A stretch of DNA of 64,000 bases from Amorphoplanes friuliensis DSM 7358 (lineage in GTDB: Bacteria > Actinomycetota > Actinomycetes > Mycobacteriales > Micromonosporaceae). The stretch covers positions 8,214,001 to 8,278,000 of the forward strand of contig NC_022657.1 in assembly GCF_000494755.1 (NCBI RefSeq). The letters are read 5' to 3'. The notes below the pieces were generated by a model. It worked only from the letters and a program-made list of their open reading frames with translations. It did no database searches and was not told the DNA's origin. The position numbers were made by a program, and so were the translations under genes. The stretch's first letter is position 1; each line of letters starts with the position of its first letter. Shown here piece by piece: positions 16,820 to 24,739 of the stretch.

Positions 16820-16839
16820 ACTGAAACAGTCGTTTCAGT
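16820..16839. promoter_or_regulatory. Operator dyad between GNAT and TetR genes
   Basis: Perfect 8-bp arms ACTGAAAC-AGTC-GTTTCAGT in the 52-nt divergent region. The position, 17 nt from the TetR ATG and 15 nt from the GNAT GTG, fits TetR repression of both genes. Confidence 0.7.
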
Positions 16840-16856
16840 CATGTCAGAATGCCCCG

Positions 16857-17417
16857 ATGACCGACGCCGGAGCAAGCGCCCGCAAGCTCGAACTGCTCGA
16901 GGCCGCGTACGGCTACGCGCTCGAGCACGGCCTCGGTGACCTGTCGCTGCGACCGCTGGCGGCGTCGATCGGGTCGAGCCCGCGAGTGCTGCTCTACCTC
17001 TTCGGCTCCAAGGACGGGCTGGTCCGCGCCCTGCTGGCCCGCGCACGGACGGACGAGGTGGGCCTGCTGCAGCAGGTCGGCGGCGAGGACCTCACCCAGG
17101 TGGCCCGTCAGGTGTGGGAATGGCTGGCGGCTCCCGGCCACCGTGCGCTGCTCACCCTCTGGACCGAGGCGTACGCCCGAGCGCTGGTGGATCCGGGTGG
17201 TGCCTGGGCCGGTTTCGCCCGCGAGACCGTGGACGACTGGCTGAACCTGCTGGCCGCCGCCCAGCCGGTGTCCGTTCGCGACACCGGGGAAGGTGTCGCC
17301 GAGCGCAGCCACGTACTGGCGGTTCTGCGCGGTGCCCTGCTCGATCTGCTCGCGACGGGTGACGTGCAGCGGACCACTGCCGCCGTGGAACGAGGAATCA
17401 GTCCACGGAGGCGGTGA
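16857..17417 (+). CDS. TetR-family transcriptional regulator
   Basis: A 186-residue TetR regulator. The DNA-binding part reads KLELLEAAYGYALEHGLGDLSLRPLAASIGSSPRVLLYLFGSKDGLVRALLA, with LLYLFGSKDGL as recognition helix and exit. It is divergent from the GNAT gene, which is probably its target, and its last 20 nt overlap the 3' end of the sulfite-oxidase-like gene on the other strand. Confidence 0.9.
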   Translation: MTDAGASARKLELLEAAYGYALEHGLGDLSLRPLAASIGSSPRVLLYLFGSKDGLVRALLARARTDEVGLLQQVGGEDLTQVARQVWEWLAAPGHRALLTLWTEAYARALVDPGGAWAGFARETVDDWLNLLAAAQPVSVRDTGEGVAERSHVLAVLRGALLDLLATGDVQRTTAAVERGISPRRR

Positions 17418-18897
17418 TGGTGTGCCAGCCGGTGGCACCGTCCGGGAACGGCGTCGCCCGCTGCTCGGTCTGCACCGCGCCGGTGCTGTCGGTCGCGCGG
17501 ACGGCGATGGTGTGCGCGCCCGCGGTCGCGGCCCAGTCGTAACGCCACTGCACCCAGGTGTCCGTCGACGGGACGGGCAGGAGTTCGGCCTTGGCCCAGG
17601 GACGGTCGTCGACGCGTACCTCGACGTTCCTGATGCCCCGCCCTTGCGCCCAGGCGACACCGGCGACGGTCAGCTTGCCCGCCTCGAGCTTGGCGAACGG
17701 CTTCGGCTTGTCGATCCGGGAGGCCGTCTTGACCGGGCCACGGGCACCCCACCCGCGCTCGACCCAGTACGCGTCGAAGCGGTCGAAGGTGGTCAGTTCG
17801 AGTTCGGTGATCCACTTGCAGGCGCCGGCGTACCCGTACAGGCCGGGTGTCAGCATGCGGACGGGGAAGCCGTGCTCCAGCGGGAGGGGTTCGCCGTTCA
17901 TGCCGACGCAGAGCATGGCCTCGCGGCCGTCGAAGATCGTTTCCACCGGCGTACCGATGGTCATGCCCTCGGCCGAGCGGGCCACGACCTGGTCCGCGCC
18001 GGGCTCGACACCGAGCTCACGCAGCAGCGGGGCGAGCGGCACACCGAGCCACTTGGCGGTGCCGATGTAGGGGCCGCCGACCTCGTTGGACACGCAGTTG
18101 AGCGTGATGTCGCGCTCGATGAGCGGCCGCTTCAGCAGGTCGTCGAAGGACAGGTCGACCTCTTTGCCGACCATCCCGTGGATCCGCAGCGACCAGGTGT
18201 TCACGTCGATGCGCGGCACACTCAGCGCGGTGTCGACGCGGTAGAAGTCCTTGTTGGCGGTGACGAAGCCGGGTCCGACGCCGGCCGGGAGCGGCTTGGC
18301 GGGGTCGGCGGGTGCCGGCAGGGAGATGGCCTCCCGCGACTTGGTCACCGCACCACCGCGGACGCGTTTCACCACTTCGGACGCACCACCGGCGACAACC
18401 ACACCACCGGCGACGGCAGCGGCGGCTCGCAGGAACGCGCGGCGGTCGAAGTCACCACCCGTGGCGGAGGGCCGGCGGGTGCGGTGATGCAGGAACAGCA
18501 GCGTGGCACCGGCGACAACCGCGCCGAGCAGGGACGGGACGACGTCGTAGGCCGTGGCGGTCGGGCGCATCGCCGCGGCGAGGGCTCCGGCCAGGCCGAA
18601 CACCGCGGCACCGGCGACGGCGACCCAGCGGCGCCGGACGCTCAGGACACCGATCGCGGCGGTGAAGAGGATCAGGACCAGGGCGATGGTGCCGAGCAGG
18701 ACGGGCTTGTCGTTGGTGCCCAGGGTGCGTACGGCAAATTCCTTGAGCGGGGTGGGCGCCGCGTCGATGACCGCGCCACCGACGGCGACCAGCGGTCCGG
18801 CCTGCGGCCGGGTCGCGGCGGCGAGCAGTTCCGCCAGGGCCACTCCGAACGCGGCCGAAAGAACCCCGATGAGTGCGGGCCGGATGAAACGTCGCAC
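17398..18897 (-). CDS. Membrane-anchored molybdopterin oxidoreductase (sulfite-oxidase family)
   Basis: A 499-residue protein: four N-terminal membrane helices within residues 1-137 (for example PVLLGTIALVLILFTAAIGVLS), a twin-Arg-like FDRRAFLRAAAAVAGG before a fifth hydrophobic stretch near 153-170, then an extracytoplasmic sulfite-oxidase molybdopterin domain from about 215. The Mo ligand is Cys268 in LNCVSNEVGG. A C-terminal Ig-like dimerisation domain follows (VRVDDRPWAKAELLP). Substrate not known. It lies at the downstream end of the SigK locus after the fasciclin gene, an association also known from other actinobacteria, suggesting an envelope redox role. Confidence 0.88.
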   Translation of the reverse strand: MRRFIRPALIGVLSAAFGVALAELLAAATRPQAGPLVAVGGAVIDAAPTPLKEFAVRTLGTNDKPVLLGTIALVLILFTAAIGVLSVRRRWVAVAGAAVFGLAGALAAAMRPTATAYDVVPSLLGAVVAGATLLFLHHRTRRPSATGGDFDRRAFLRAAAAVAGGVVVAGGASEVVKRVRGGAVTKSREAISLPAPADPAKPLPAGVGPGFVTANKDFYRVDTALSVPRIDVNTWSLRIHGMVGKEVDLSFDDLLKRPLIERDITLNCVSNEVGGPYIGTAKWLGVPLAPLLRELGVEPGADQVVARSAEGMTIGTPVETIFDGREAMLCVGMNGEPLPLEHGFPVRMLTPGLYGYAGACKWITELELTTFDRFDAYWVERGWGARGPVKTASRIDKPKPFAKLEAGKLTVAGVAWAQGRGIRNVEVRVDDRPWAKAELLPVPSTDTWVQWRYDWAATAGAHTIAVRATDSTGAVQTEQRATPFPDGATGWHTITASVD

Positions 18898-18930
18898 GAC
18901 TGCCTCCCCTCTGCGGTGCCGGACTCCGGG

Positions 18931-18962
18931 GCGCCGGCCGTGGTCACCACCACGACCGGCGC
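18931..18962 (-). terminator. Hairpin between fasciclin and sulfite-oxidase genes
   Basis: Fourteen-bp stem (GCGCCGGCCGTGGT / ACCACGACCGGCGC, one G-T pair) with loop CACC, 17 nt after the fasciclin stop. There is no T run, so it may attenuate rather than stop transcription. Confidence 0.5.
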
Positions 18963-18979
18963 GCTCCCAGAGAGAACAA

Positions 18980-19612
18980 TCAGCTCTTCGGCATCAGGAC
19001 CGAGTCGATGATGTAAACCGTGGCGTTCGCGGTCTGGACGTTGCCGCAGACGACCGAGGCGTCGTTGACCTTGAAGTCGGAGCCACTGCCCTTGATCGTG
19101 ACCGAGCCACCCTCGATGGTCTTGTGGGTGCCGGCCAGCTCAGCCGGGGTGAGCTTTCCCTCGACGACGTGGTAGGTGAGGATGCTGGTCAGGGTCTTGT
19201 TGTCGGCCAGCACCTTGTCGAGGTCGGCCTTCGGGATCTTGCCGAACGCGTCGTTGGTCGGCGCGAAGACCGTCAGGGCCGGAGCGGTGTTCAGGGTGTC
19301 GACCAGGCCGGCCTTCTTGACCGCGGTGACGAGCGTCGACAGCAGCGGGTTGCCCGAGGCGGCCGTGGCCACCGGGACCTGCGACATGGCGTCGAAGCTG
19401 CCCGGGTTGGACGCGTCCGTCGGGACAGCGGCACAGCCGGCGCCGAAGTTCGCCATCGAGTCCGAGGCCGGCATGCTCGGCGCGGCGGACGCGGTGGTCG
19501 TCGCCGGGGCGGCGGAACCGGTGTCCTCGGCGGCGTCGTCGCCACCACAGGCCGCCAGCGAGGCGGAGAACAGGAGGGCGGCGGTCAGTGCGGTGAACTT
19601 GGTGGCACGCAT
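18980..19612 (-). CDS. Fasciclin-domain lipoprotein (MPT70/MPT83-like)
   Basis: A 210-residue secreted lipoprotein. Signal peptide ends in lipobox LAAC (Cys22), then a Thr/Ala/Ser-rich spacer and one fasciclin (FAS1) domain: NPLLSTLVTAVKKAGLVDTLNTAPALTVFAPTNDAF, then LTSILTYHVVEGKLTPAELAG and a C-terminal NATVYIIDSVLMP. FAS1 domains mediate surface adhesion. In Mycobacterium tuberculosis the FAS1 proteins Mpt70 and Mpt83 are SigK targets; here the gene sits three genes below sigK and has its own SigK-like promoter. Confidence 0.93.
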   Translation of the reverse strand: MRATKFTALTAALLFSASLAACGGDDAAEDTGSAAPATTTASAAPSMPASDSMANFGAGCAAVPTDASNPGSFDAMSQVPVATAASGNPLLSTLVTAVKKAGLVDTLNTAPALTVFAPTNDAFGKIPKADLDKVLADNKTLTSILTYHVVEGKLTPAELAGTHKTIEGGSVTIKGSGSDFKVNDASVVCGNVQTANATVYIIDSVLMPKS

Positions 19613-19647
19613 GATGGTGTTCCCCTTCGGAAGCGGACGTCACGGGA

Positions 19648-19674
19648 TCTTCGTGACGAAAGGTCGTGCGGATG
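19648..19674 (-). promoter_or_regulatory. SigK-type promoter of the fasciclin gene
   Basis: On the minus strand CCATCC (19674-19669), 15 bp, ACGAAG (19653-19648). The -35 equals the published mycobacterial SigK -35 and the -10 shares four of six bases with CCGAAT. Expected leader is about 30 nt with AAGGGGAA before the ATG. Confidence 0.6.
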
Positions 19675-19719
19675 GGCGCACGGAAGCGCCTTTTTGCGGT
19701 GGTGTGCGGTAGTGCTCGG

Positions 19720-20094
19720 TCAGCGGCGGCCGACAGCCGTCAGCGCCAGACCGAAGGCGAGATAAAAAGCGATGTCGGCGCCGTTGGGCGTGACACCCGG
19801 CGCGCCGGCCAGGCCGGCGACACCCAGGCCGAGAAAGGTGAGCCCGGCTGTGGTGGCGGTGACCCGCGCCGGGCGCGGGCCGAGGATCGCGGCGGAGACC
19901 AGTGCGGTTCCCACCGCCAGGTGGAACATGTTGTGCGGCAGGGTCACCTGCAGCAGGCCGAGCAGGGATCCCCTGCCGACCGCCAGGCAACCGGCGAGCC
20001 CGACGATCACCAGTGCGACGCCGAGGCCGAGGGCTGCGGGACCGGTGAGGTCCCGCGTCCTCTCAACCACTCTGCGCCGCGTGTCCGTGACCAT
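19720..20094 (-). CDS. DUF4383-family membrane protein
   Basis: A 124-residue four-helix membrane protein of the DUF4383 type: LGLGVALVIVGLAGCLAV, then the family motif LPHNMFHLAVGTALVSAAIL, AGLTFLGLGVAGLAGAPG, and ADIAFYLAFGLALTAVG. Function unknown. It lies between rskA and the fasciclin gene and has its own SigK-like promoter, so it is probably a member of the SigK regulon. CGGAGA lies eight nt before the ATG. Confidence 0.8.
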   Translation of the reverse strand: MVTDTRRRVVERTRDLTGPAALGLGVALVIVGLAGCLAVGRGSLLGLLQVTLPHNMFHLAVGTALVSAAILGPRPARVTATTAGLTFLGLGVAGLAGAPGVTPNGADIAFYLAFGLALTAVGRR

Positions 20095-20133
20095 CAGATT
20101 CTCCGTTTCACCCCGAAGTGTTTCTTATAGGGG

Positions 20134-20161
20134 ATTCGGAGTGGTCCAACGATCGGACTGG
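20134..20161 (-). promoter_or_regulatory. SigK-type promoter of the DUF4383 gene
   Basis: On the minus strand CAGTCC at 20160-20155, 15 bp, then a perfect CCGAAT -10 at 20139-20134. It begins directly after the rskA stop codon, so the downstream genes can be transcribed apart from sigK-rskA. Confidence 0.55.
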
Positions 20162-20163
20162 TC

Positions 20164-20922
20164 CTAGGTCAGGGGAACTTGTGCAACGATCTGGGTCATG
20201 GTCGGCGCGGCCGAACCACCGGCCGGCTCCACCGAGACCGCAAAGGTGTCGTTACCAGGGACTCCGTCCAGAACCTGGACGGTCGAGGCCTCCCCCGCCG
20301 GCAGGACTCCGGCGTTGACCGCCGGGCCCGTGCCACGGATCTTCCACATCTGGAACGCACGATCGGCGGACGGCGCGGTGTCGGCCCGCAGCGAGACCAC
20401 ACTTGCACCCTGCACCGCGGACGAGGCCACGGTGACCCGGCCTCCGCCGGTCATCGAGGCCGTGCGGACGACCAGGTCCGAGGCGGACAGGATCGATTCG
20501 GTACGCGCCTCGCGCAGCTGGGCCGCGGCCACCACAGCACTACGGTCGCGGACACGCTGCTCCTGCACCGCCCACGAGGTTGCACCCGCACCGGCGGCGA
20601 GGATGCCCGCCGCGACCGCTCCCGCGGTGTACCGCCGCCAGCGCGACACCGCCGCGCGGGAGTCCGGCTCGGGCCGGGCCGACTCGGCGGGCGGCAGCTG
20701 ACGGGTCCGGCCGACCGCGGCCAGCACGTCCGTGCGCAGCCGCGGCGGCGGGATCGACCAGGTGCTGTCGGCCAGCCGGGCGGCCGTCTCGCGAAGCTCG
20801 TCGAGCTCGCTGCGGCAGCCCTCGCAGTCGGCGACGTGGCGCTCGAAGGCGACCCGTTCGAGGTCGTCGACGGCGTCCAGCGCGTAAGCGCCGACCAGGG
20901 CGTGAATGTCGGTGGTCATCAT
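20164..20922 (-). CDS. rskA: Anti-sigma-K factor RskA
   Basis: A 252-residue membrane anti-sigma factor. The cytoplasmic N-terminus carries the zinc-binding HxxxCxxC motif (HVADCEGC, about residues 29-36) of ZAS domains; one membrane helix follows (AGAVAAGILAAGAGATSWAV) and then the extracytoplasmic RskA domain (FQMWKIRGTGPAVNAGVLPAG, FAVSVEPAGGS). RskA holds SigK inactive until cleaved by regulated proteolysis in mycobacteria. Its ATG at 20922 overlaps the sigma stop codon (ATGA), so expression is coupled to sigK. Confidence 0.9.
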   Translation of the reverse strand: MMTTDIHALVGAYALDAVDDLERVAFERHVADCEGCRSELDELRETAARLADSTWSIPPPRLRTDVLAAVGRTRQLPPAESARPEPDSRAAVSRWRRYTAGAVAAGILAAGAGATSWAVQEQRVRDRSAVVAAAQLREARTESILSASDLVVRTASMTGGGRVTVASSAVQGASVVSLRADTAPSADRAFQMWKIRGTGPAVNAGVLPAGEASTVQVLDGVPGNDTFAVSVEPAGGSAAPTMTQIVAQVPLT

Positions 20923-21539
20923 GCGGTCACCTCCACACCCAGGCAGTCGCGCAGGCGGATCAGGCCGTCGCGCATCCGGGTCTTGACCGTGGGCAGGGGG
21001 GTTTCGAGCAGATCGGCCACCTCGCGGTACGAGTGACCCTGGTAGTAGGCCAGCGTCACCGCCTGGCGTTGCAGCTCGGTCAGATCGTCGAGACAGTGCC
21101 GGACCTGCTGGCGTTCGAGCCGGCCCGCCACCTCGTCGACCACCTCGTCGTACGGGGTCTCGACGGAGGCGATGCCGACCTTCATGATGCGGTCGGCGGA
21201 CGCCTGCTCGGCGCGGACCCGGTCGACCGCGCGGCGGTGCGCGATCGTGAAGATCCACGAGGTGGCCGAACCGCGGGCGGCGTCGAAACGGGCCGCCGTG
21301 CGCCACACCTCGACCAGCACCTCCTGGGCGACCTCCTCGGCCTGGGCCGGGTCGCGCAGCACGCGCCTGATCAGGCCGTACACCCGCGGGGCGACCAGGT
21401 CGTACAGTCGGCCGAAGGCAGGCTCGTCGCCGCGGGCGACCGCGCGCAGCAGCTCACCCACGTCGGTCGGTGGTCCGGCCGTCGGCTCGGGGACCGCCGA
21501 AAGGTGGTCCGGCCGGCGGGCAGCGCCGCGCTCCGTCAT
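20919..21539 (-). CDS. sigK: ECF RNA polymerase sigma factor SigK
   Basis: A 206-residue ECF sigma factor. Region 2: FGRLYDLVAPRVYGLIRRVLRDPAQAEEVAQEVLVEVWRTAARFD; region 4: LTELQRQAVTLAYYQGHSYREVADLLETPLPTVKTRMRDGLIRLRD. It matches the SigK type (ECF19-like) and is followed by rskA. I choose ATG at 21539 over GTG at 21563 because GGAGAGG stands just upstream and because the perfect SigK promoter at 21605-21579 would leave a leader of only about nine nt for the longer form. Confidence 0.9.
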   Translation of the reverse strand: MTERGAARRPDHLSAVPEPTAGPPTDVGELLRAVARGDEPAFGRLYDLVAPRVYGLIRRVLRDPAQAEEVAQEVLVEVWRTAARFDAARGSATSWIFTIAHRRAVDRVRAEQASADRIMKVGIASVETPYDEVVDEVAGRLERQQVRHCLDDLTELQRQAVTLAYYQGHSYREVADLLETPLPTVKTRMRDGLIRLRDCLGVEVTA

Positions 21540-21578
21540 GGGGTCAGCCTCTCCGTTGCTCACGCAGATTCAACCCTC

Positions 21579-21605
21579 ATTCGGCGCGGGCGGCTACGCG
21601 GATGG
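21579..21605 (-). promoter_or_regulatory. Autoregulatory SigK promoter of sigK-rskA
   Basis: On the minus strand CCATCC (21605-21600), 15 bp, CCGAAT (21584-21579): both hexamers equal the published SigK consensus. It implies positive autoregulation of sigK. Confidence 0.75.
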
Positions 21606-21666
21606 GTCGTACAACCCTTCGGCCCCGATCGCCGTCTACTGGTGGGACCGGCGATGAGGAGCGGGA

Positions 21667-22182
21667 ATGGCGAACGGATCAGACGCGGAGTACACGGCGT
21701 ACGTCCACGGCCGCGCCACGGCGCTGCGGCGTACCGCCTATCTGCTCTGCGGTGACGAGCACCAGGCGGACGACCTGGTCCAGGAGACCATCACCAAGCT
21801 CTACGCCCGCTGGCCGAAGATCAGCCGGCAGGCCGAGAACCTCGACTCCTACGTCCACACGATCCTCGTGCGCATCTTCCTCGACGAAAAACGCCGCGGC
21901 TGGTGGAAGGTGCGGCTGGGCATACCCCCGGACCGTCCGGCGCCCGTCGTCCCGGCCCACGACGTCGAGGAACGGGCCGTCCTGCGGACCGCCCTGTCGC
22001 AGGTACCGCCCCGCCAGCAGGCCGTCCTGGTCCTGCGATTCCTCTGCGACCAGCCCATCGCCGACGTTGCGCGGGTCCTGGGCTGCAGCGAGGGCACTGT
22101 CAAGAGCCAGACCGCGCACGGACTGACGGCCCTGCGCCGCATCCTCGGCGACCGCATCCACACCCTGGGGAGCATTCGGTGA
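21667..22182 (+). CDS. SigE-family ECF sigma factor
   Basis: A 171-residue ECF sigma factor of the streptomycete SigE-like group: region 2 LRRTAYLLCGDEHQADDLVQETITKLYARWPKI, then SYVHTILVRIFLDEKRR, and region 4 VPPRQQAVLVLRFLCDQPIADVARVLGCSEGTVKSQTAHGLTALRRIL. The stop TGA overlaps the GTG of the following membrane protein, its presumed regulator. It is divergent from sigK; no SigK-like promoter faces this gene. Confidence 0.92.
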   Translation: MANGSDAEYTAYVHGRATALRRTAYLLCGDEHQADDLVQETITKLYARWPKISRQAENLDSYVHTILVRIFLDEKRRGWWKVRLGIPPDRPAPVVPAHDVEERAVLRTALSQVPPRQQAVLVLRFLCDQPIADVARVLGCSEGTVKSQTAHGLTALRRILGDRIHTLGSIR

Positions 22183-23402
22183 CCAAGCACCCGAACGACG
22201 ACGACCGTTACGCCGTTGCACTGCTGCGCCCGCTGGCCTCCGAGCCGTCCGGCCCGGCCCGTCTCGACGTGTCCCGGGCCATGGCCGACGGCCGCCGGCG
22301 CCGGCGGTCCCGCTGGTGGGCCGGCGGCACCGCCGTCGTGGCCCTGACCGCGACCACCGCGGCCGGTGGCACGCTGGCCTTCTCCGCGATCGGCCGCCCG
22401 TCGCCGAAGCCACCGGTCACGATCGCCACGCCGACCCCCTCGGTCACCGCCGCCGCGCCGCCCGCCGGTCCGAAGAACTGCAAAGTCACCCGGCTGCCCA
22501 CCGACGGCGCGAAGAAGGCCCTGGTCACGGCCGGTGACCCGAGCGGGCACTGGCTGGTCGGCCGCACCTATCCGCAGGGCCCCTCCCGGCCGTTCGTCGT
22601 GTGGAAGGACGGCAAGCTCGTCGCGACCGGCGAGACCAGCGGTGAGGACCAGAGCCTCGAGGACATCAACAGCAAGGGCGTCGCCGTCGGGTACAGCTTC
22701 GATCCCGGGGTGCGCCCGTACTCGTACCGGAACGGCAAGGTCACGGCGATGGCCGGCGGGGAAGCGGTACCGACCGCCATCAACGACGCCGGTGTGGTGG
22801 TCGGAGCGGTGGGCCCGCTCTACGAGGGCCGGCCGGTCCGCTGGAAGTCGGTCACCGCTGAGCCGGACCGGCTGCCGGTGCCCGCAGGCACGGAGTACGG
22901 CACCGCGACCGACATCGACGAGGACGGCACGATCCTCGGCACAGTCAGCGCGAAGAACAAGGAGGCCACGGGCTACCTGTGGCTGGCGGACGGAAGCACC
23001 CGCCGGATGCCGCTGCCGGTCGTCGACGGGGTGAAGTCGACCATGTTCTGGCCCGCGGCGATCCGCAACGGTGTGGTGGTCGGCCGCAGTGTCACGGATG
23101 CCGGGGACTCCCGCACGTTCGCCTATTTCCGCTATCGCCTCGACACCGGCCGGTACGAACGCCTGCCGGAGGGCTCCGGAGATCCGGCCCGGGTGGCCGC
23201 GAACGGGTGGGTGCTCGGCGAGGCCCAGCGCCCGGTGGTCACCACCGACAAGGGCGTGACCACCATGCTGCCGAAGTACGCCAAGGCGAAGGGCCGCCAG
23301 GACTACCTCGTGTCGAGTTTCAGTGATGACGGCAAGGTCGTCGGCGGTTACGCGATCGGCGACGACATCCAGAACCAGCCCCTGATGTGGCGCTGCAATT
23401 AG
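22179..23402 (+). CDS. One-TM extracytoplasmic beta-repeat protein, probable partner of the SigE-type sigma factor
   Basis: A 407-residue type-II membrane protein: about 45 cytoplasmic residues rich in Arg, one membrane helix (WWAGGTAVVALTATTAAGGTLAF), a Pro/Thr linker, then an extracytoplasmic domain with HAF-type repeats: DINSKGVAVGYS, AINDAGVVVGAV, DIDEDGTILGTV, IRNGVVVGRS, FSDDGKVVGGY. Such repeats form propeller-like folds. GTG at 22179 overlaps the sigma stop (GTGA), so it is likely an anti-sigma-like sensor; the N-terminus lacks a ZAS zinc motif. Confidence 0.75.
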   Translation: MTKHPNDDDRYAVALLRPLASEPSGPARLDVSRAMADGRRRRRSRWWAGGTAVVALTATTAAGGTLAFSAIGRPSPKPPVTIATPTPSVTAAAPPAGPKNCKVTRLPTDGAKKALVTAGDPSGHWLVGRTYPQGPSRPFVVWKDGKLVATGETSGEDQSLEDINSKGVAVGYSFDPGVRPYSYRNGKVTAMAGGEAVPTAINDAGVVVGAVGPLYEGRPVRWKSVTAEPDRLPVPAGTEYGTATDIDEDGTILGTVSAKNKEATGYLWLADGSTRRMPLPVVDGVKSTMFWPAAIRNGVVVGRSVTDAGDSRTFAYFRYRLDTGRYERLPEGSGDPARVAANGWVLGEAQRPVVTTDKGVTTMLPKYAKAKGRQDYLVSSFSDDGKVVGGYAIGDDIQNQPLMWRCN

Positions 23403-24295
23403 GCCGGCTTGACGGTCGTGCCGGTCCTGATCGACTCCGCCGCGGCGGCCAGGATCGTCACGACCTCGGTGCCGAAGGTGAGGTCCAGCGGCGACGCCGG
23501 GCCTCCCTTCGAGGCGCTGATCAGGTCGTCGACCGCACGGCCGAAGGCCTCGACCGGCAGCCACGGCACCGGCGGCACGGTGGCGACACCGGACTCGCCG
23601 AAGAAGGCCGCGTCCTCGCGTTCCAGGGCCTCCGGGGCGTCGACCGACAGCGTCAGGGTGCTGATCGCGCCGCTGGTGTGGCCGAGCAGCACGTGGGTCA
23701 TGTCGCGGGCACCGGCCAGCGCGGTCACCTCGGCGACCGGACCCAGCACCGGCAGGATCAGCGCGAGCGCGTGCGGGCCGACGTCCCACAGGCCGCCGCC
23801 CTCCTTGCGCCACACCGACGCCCCGAACGGGTTGCCGGGCTGGAAGATCGAGCCGAGGTGGTCGATGCGCGCCTCCAGCCAGCCCTCGGTGGCCCGCACC
23901 TGCTCGATGAACTCCTGGATCTGCGGCATGAAGCGGCGGGTGAAGAACACCACACCGGCGACCTCGTGCTCCTTCGCCGCGGCGACGATCTCGTTCGCCG
24001 CCTCCGGGGTGAAGGCCACGGGCTTGTCGAGCAGCAGGTGCTTGCCCGCGCGGGCCGCACGCAGCGCGATGCCGGCCTGGATGTCCGGCGGCAGGGCCAC
24101 CGCGATGGCGTCCACGTCCGCGATCAGGTCGTCGACCTCGGCGTACGGCTTGGCGCCGTGTTCCTGCGCCAGGGCTGCCGCCTTGGCCGGGTCGCGCCCC
24201 CACACGCCGACGAACTCGACGTCCGGGTGAGCCGCCAGCGCCGGGGCGTGCGCCAGATGCGCCCACGGTCCCGTACCGAAAAGTCCGAACCGCAT
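23399..24295 (-). CDS. Gfo/Idh/MocA-family oxidoreductase
   Basis: A 298-residue NAD(P)-dependent sugar-type dehydrogenase. N-terminal Rossmann motif MRFGLFGTGPWAHLAHAPAL, the family's AVALPPDIQAGIALRAARAGKHLLLDKPVAF with EKP-like DKP, and a C-terminal alpha/beta domain starting FTRRFMPQIQEFIEQ with GGGLWDVGPHALAL. Substrate (a cyclitol or sugar) not deducible. It is convergent with the HAF-repeat gene, overlapping by four nt. Confidence 0.9.
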   Translation of the reverse strand: MRFGLFGTGPWAHLAHAPALAAHPDVEFVGVWGRDPAKAAALAQEHGAKPYAEVDDLIADVDAIAVALPPDIQAGIALRAARAGKHLLLDKPVAFTPEAANEIVAAAKEHEVAGVVFFTRRFMPQIQEFIEQVRATEGWLEARIDHLGSIFQPGNPFGASVWRKEGGGLWDVGPHALALILPVLGPVAEVTALAGARDMTHVLLGHTSGAISTLTLSVDAPEALEREDAAFFGESGVATVPPVPWLPVEAFGRAVDDLISASKGGPASPLDLTFGTEVVTILAAAAESIRTGTTVKPA

Positions 24296-24364
24296 GCTCG
24301 TGCCGCCTTCCGCTCCAGATCACACCCGGCCGAAAGCTAACACGCCGCCGCTGATCAGTACGCT

Positions 24365-24739
24365 GTGCCGGTGATGAACGGCCCGCTGTCGACCGCGACG
24401 ATCGTCGTCGCCCTGCTGCTGGGGATCTGGTACCTGGTCCGCTCCGCGCTCGACCGCGCTCCCAGCAACACCGATCTGTGGGCCATGCTGGGCCTGAGCC
24501 TGCTCGTGGCCGTACTCGTGGTGGTCGCCGTTGTGGGACTCATCACGGGCGAGCGTCCCAGTGAGTGGTCGACCTTCGTGGGCTACCTGATCACCACCAT
24601 CGCGTTTGCACCCGTCGGTTTTTACCTGGCCCGGCTCGAGCCGACCCGGTGGGGCACTCTGATCCTCGGCGTCGCCTGCCTGGTGCTGCCGGTCCTGGTG
24701 CTGCGGTTGCAGCAGATCGCGGAGGTCACCGGTGGCTGA
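24365..24739 (+). CDS. Hypothetical four-helix membrane protein
   Basis: About 124 residues with four predicted helices: STATIVVALLLGIWYLVRSA, LWAMLGLSLLVAVLVVVAVVGLI, FVGYLITTIAFAPVGFYLA, and WGTLILGVACLVLPVLVLRL. No family recognised with confidence. The start may be GTG at 24365 or ATG at 24374; neither has a strong ribosome-binding site. It overlaps the next membrane-protein gene by eight nt and so probably works with it. Confidence 0.65.
   Translation: MPVMNGPLSTATIVVALLLGIWYLVRSALDRAPSNTDLWAMLGLSLLVAVLVVVAVVGLITGERPSEWSTFVGYLITTIAFAPVGFYLARLEPTRWGTLILGVACLVLPVLVLRLQQIAEVTGG

Noticed and set aside
17293..19011. 572-codon plus-strand open frame
   Set aside because: Antisense to the sulfite-oxidase gene, whose Mo-ligand and twin-Arg motifs settle the coding strand.
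21849..24323. 824-codon minus-strand open frame
   Set aside because: It crosses a sigma factor, its HAF-repeat partner and the Gfo/Idh gene; its translation is Arg/Gly/Pro-rich antisense with no domain. A GC-bias artefact.
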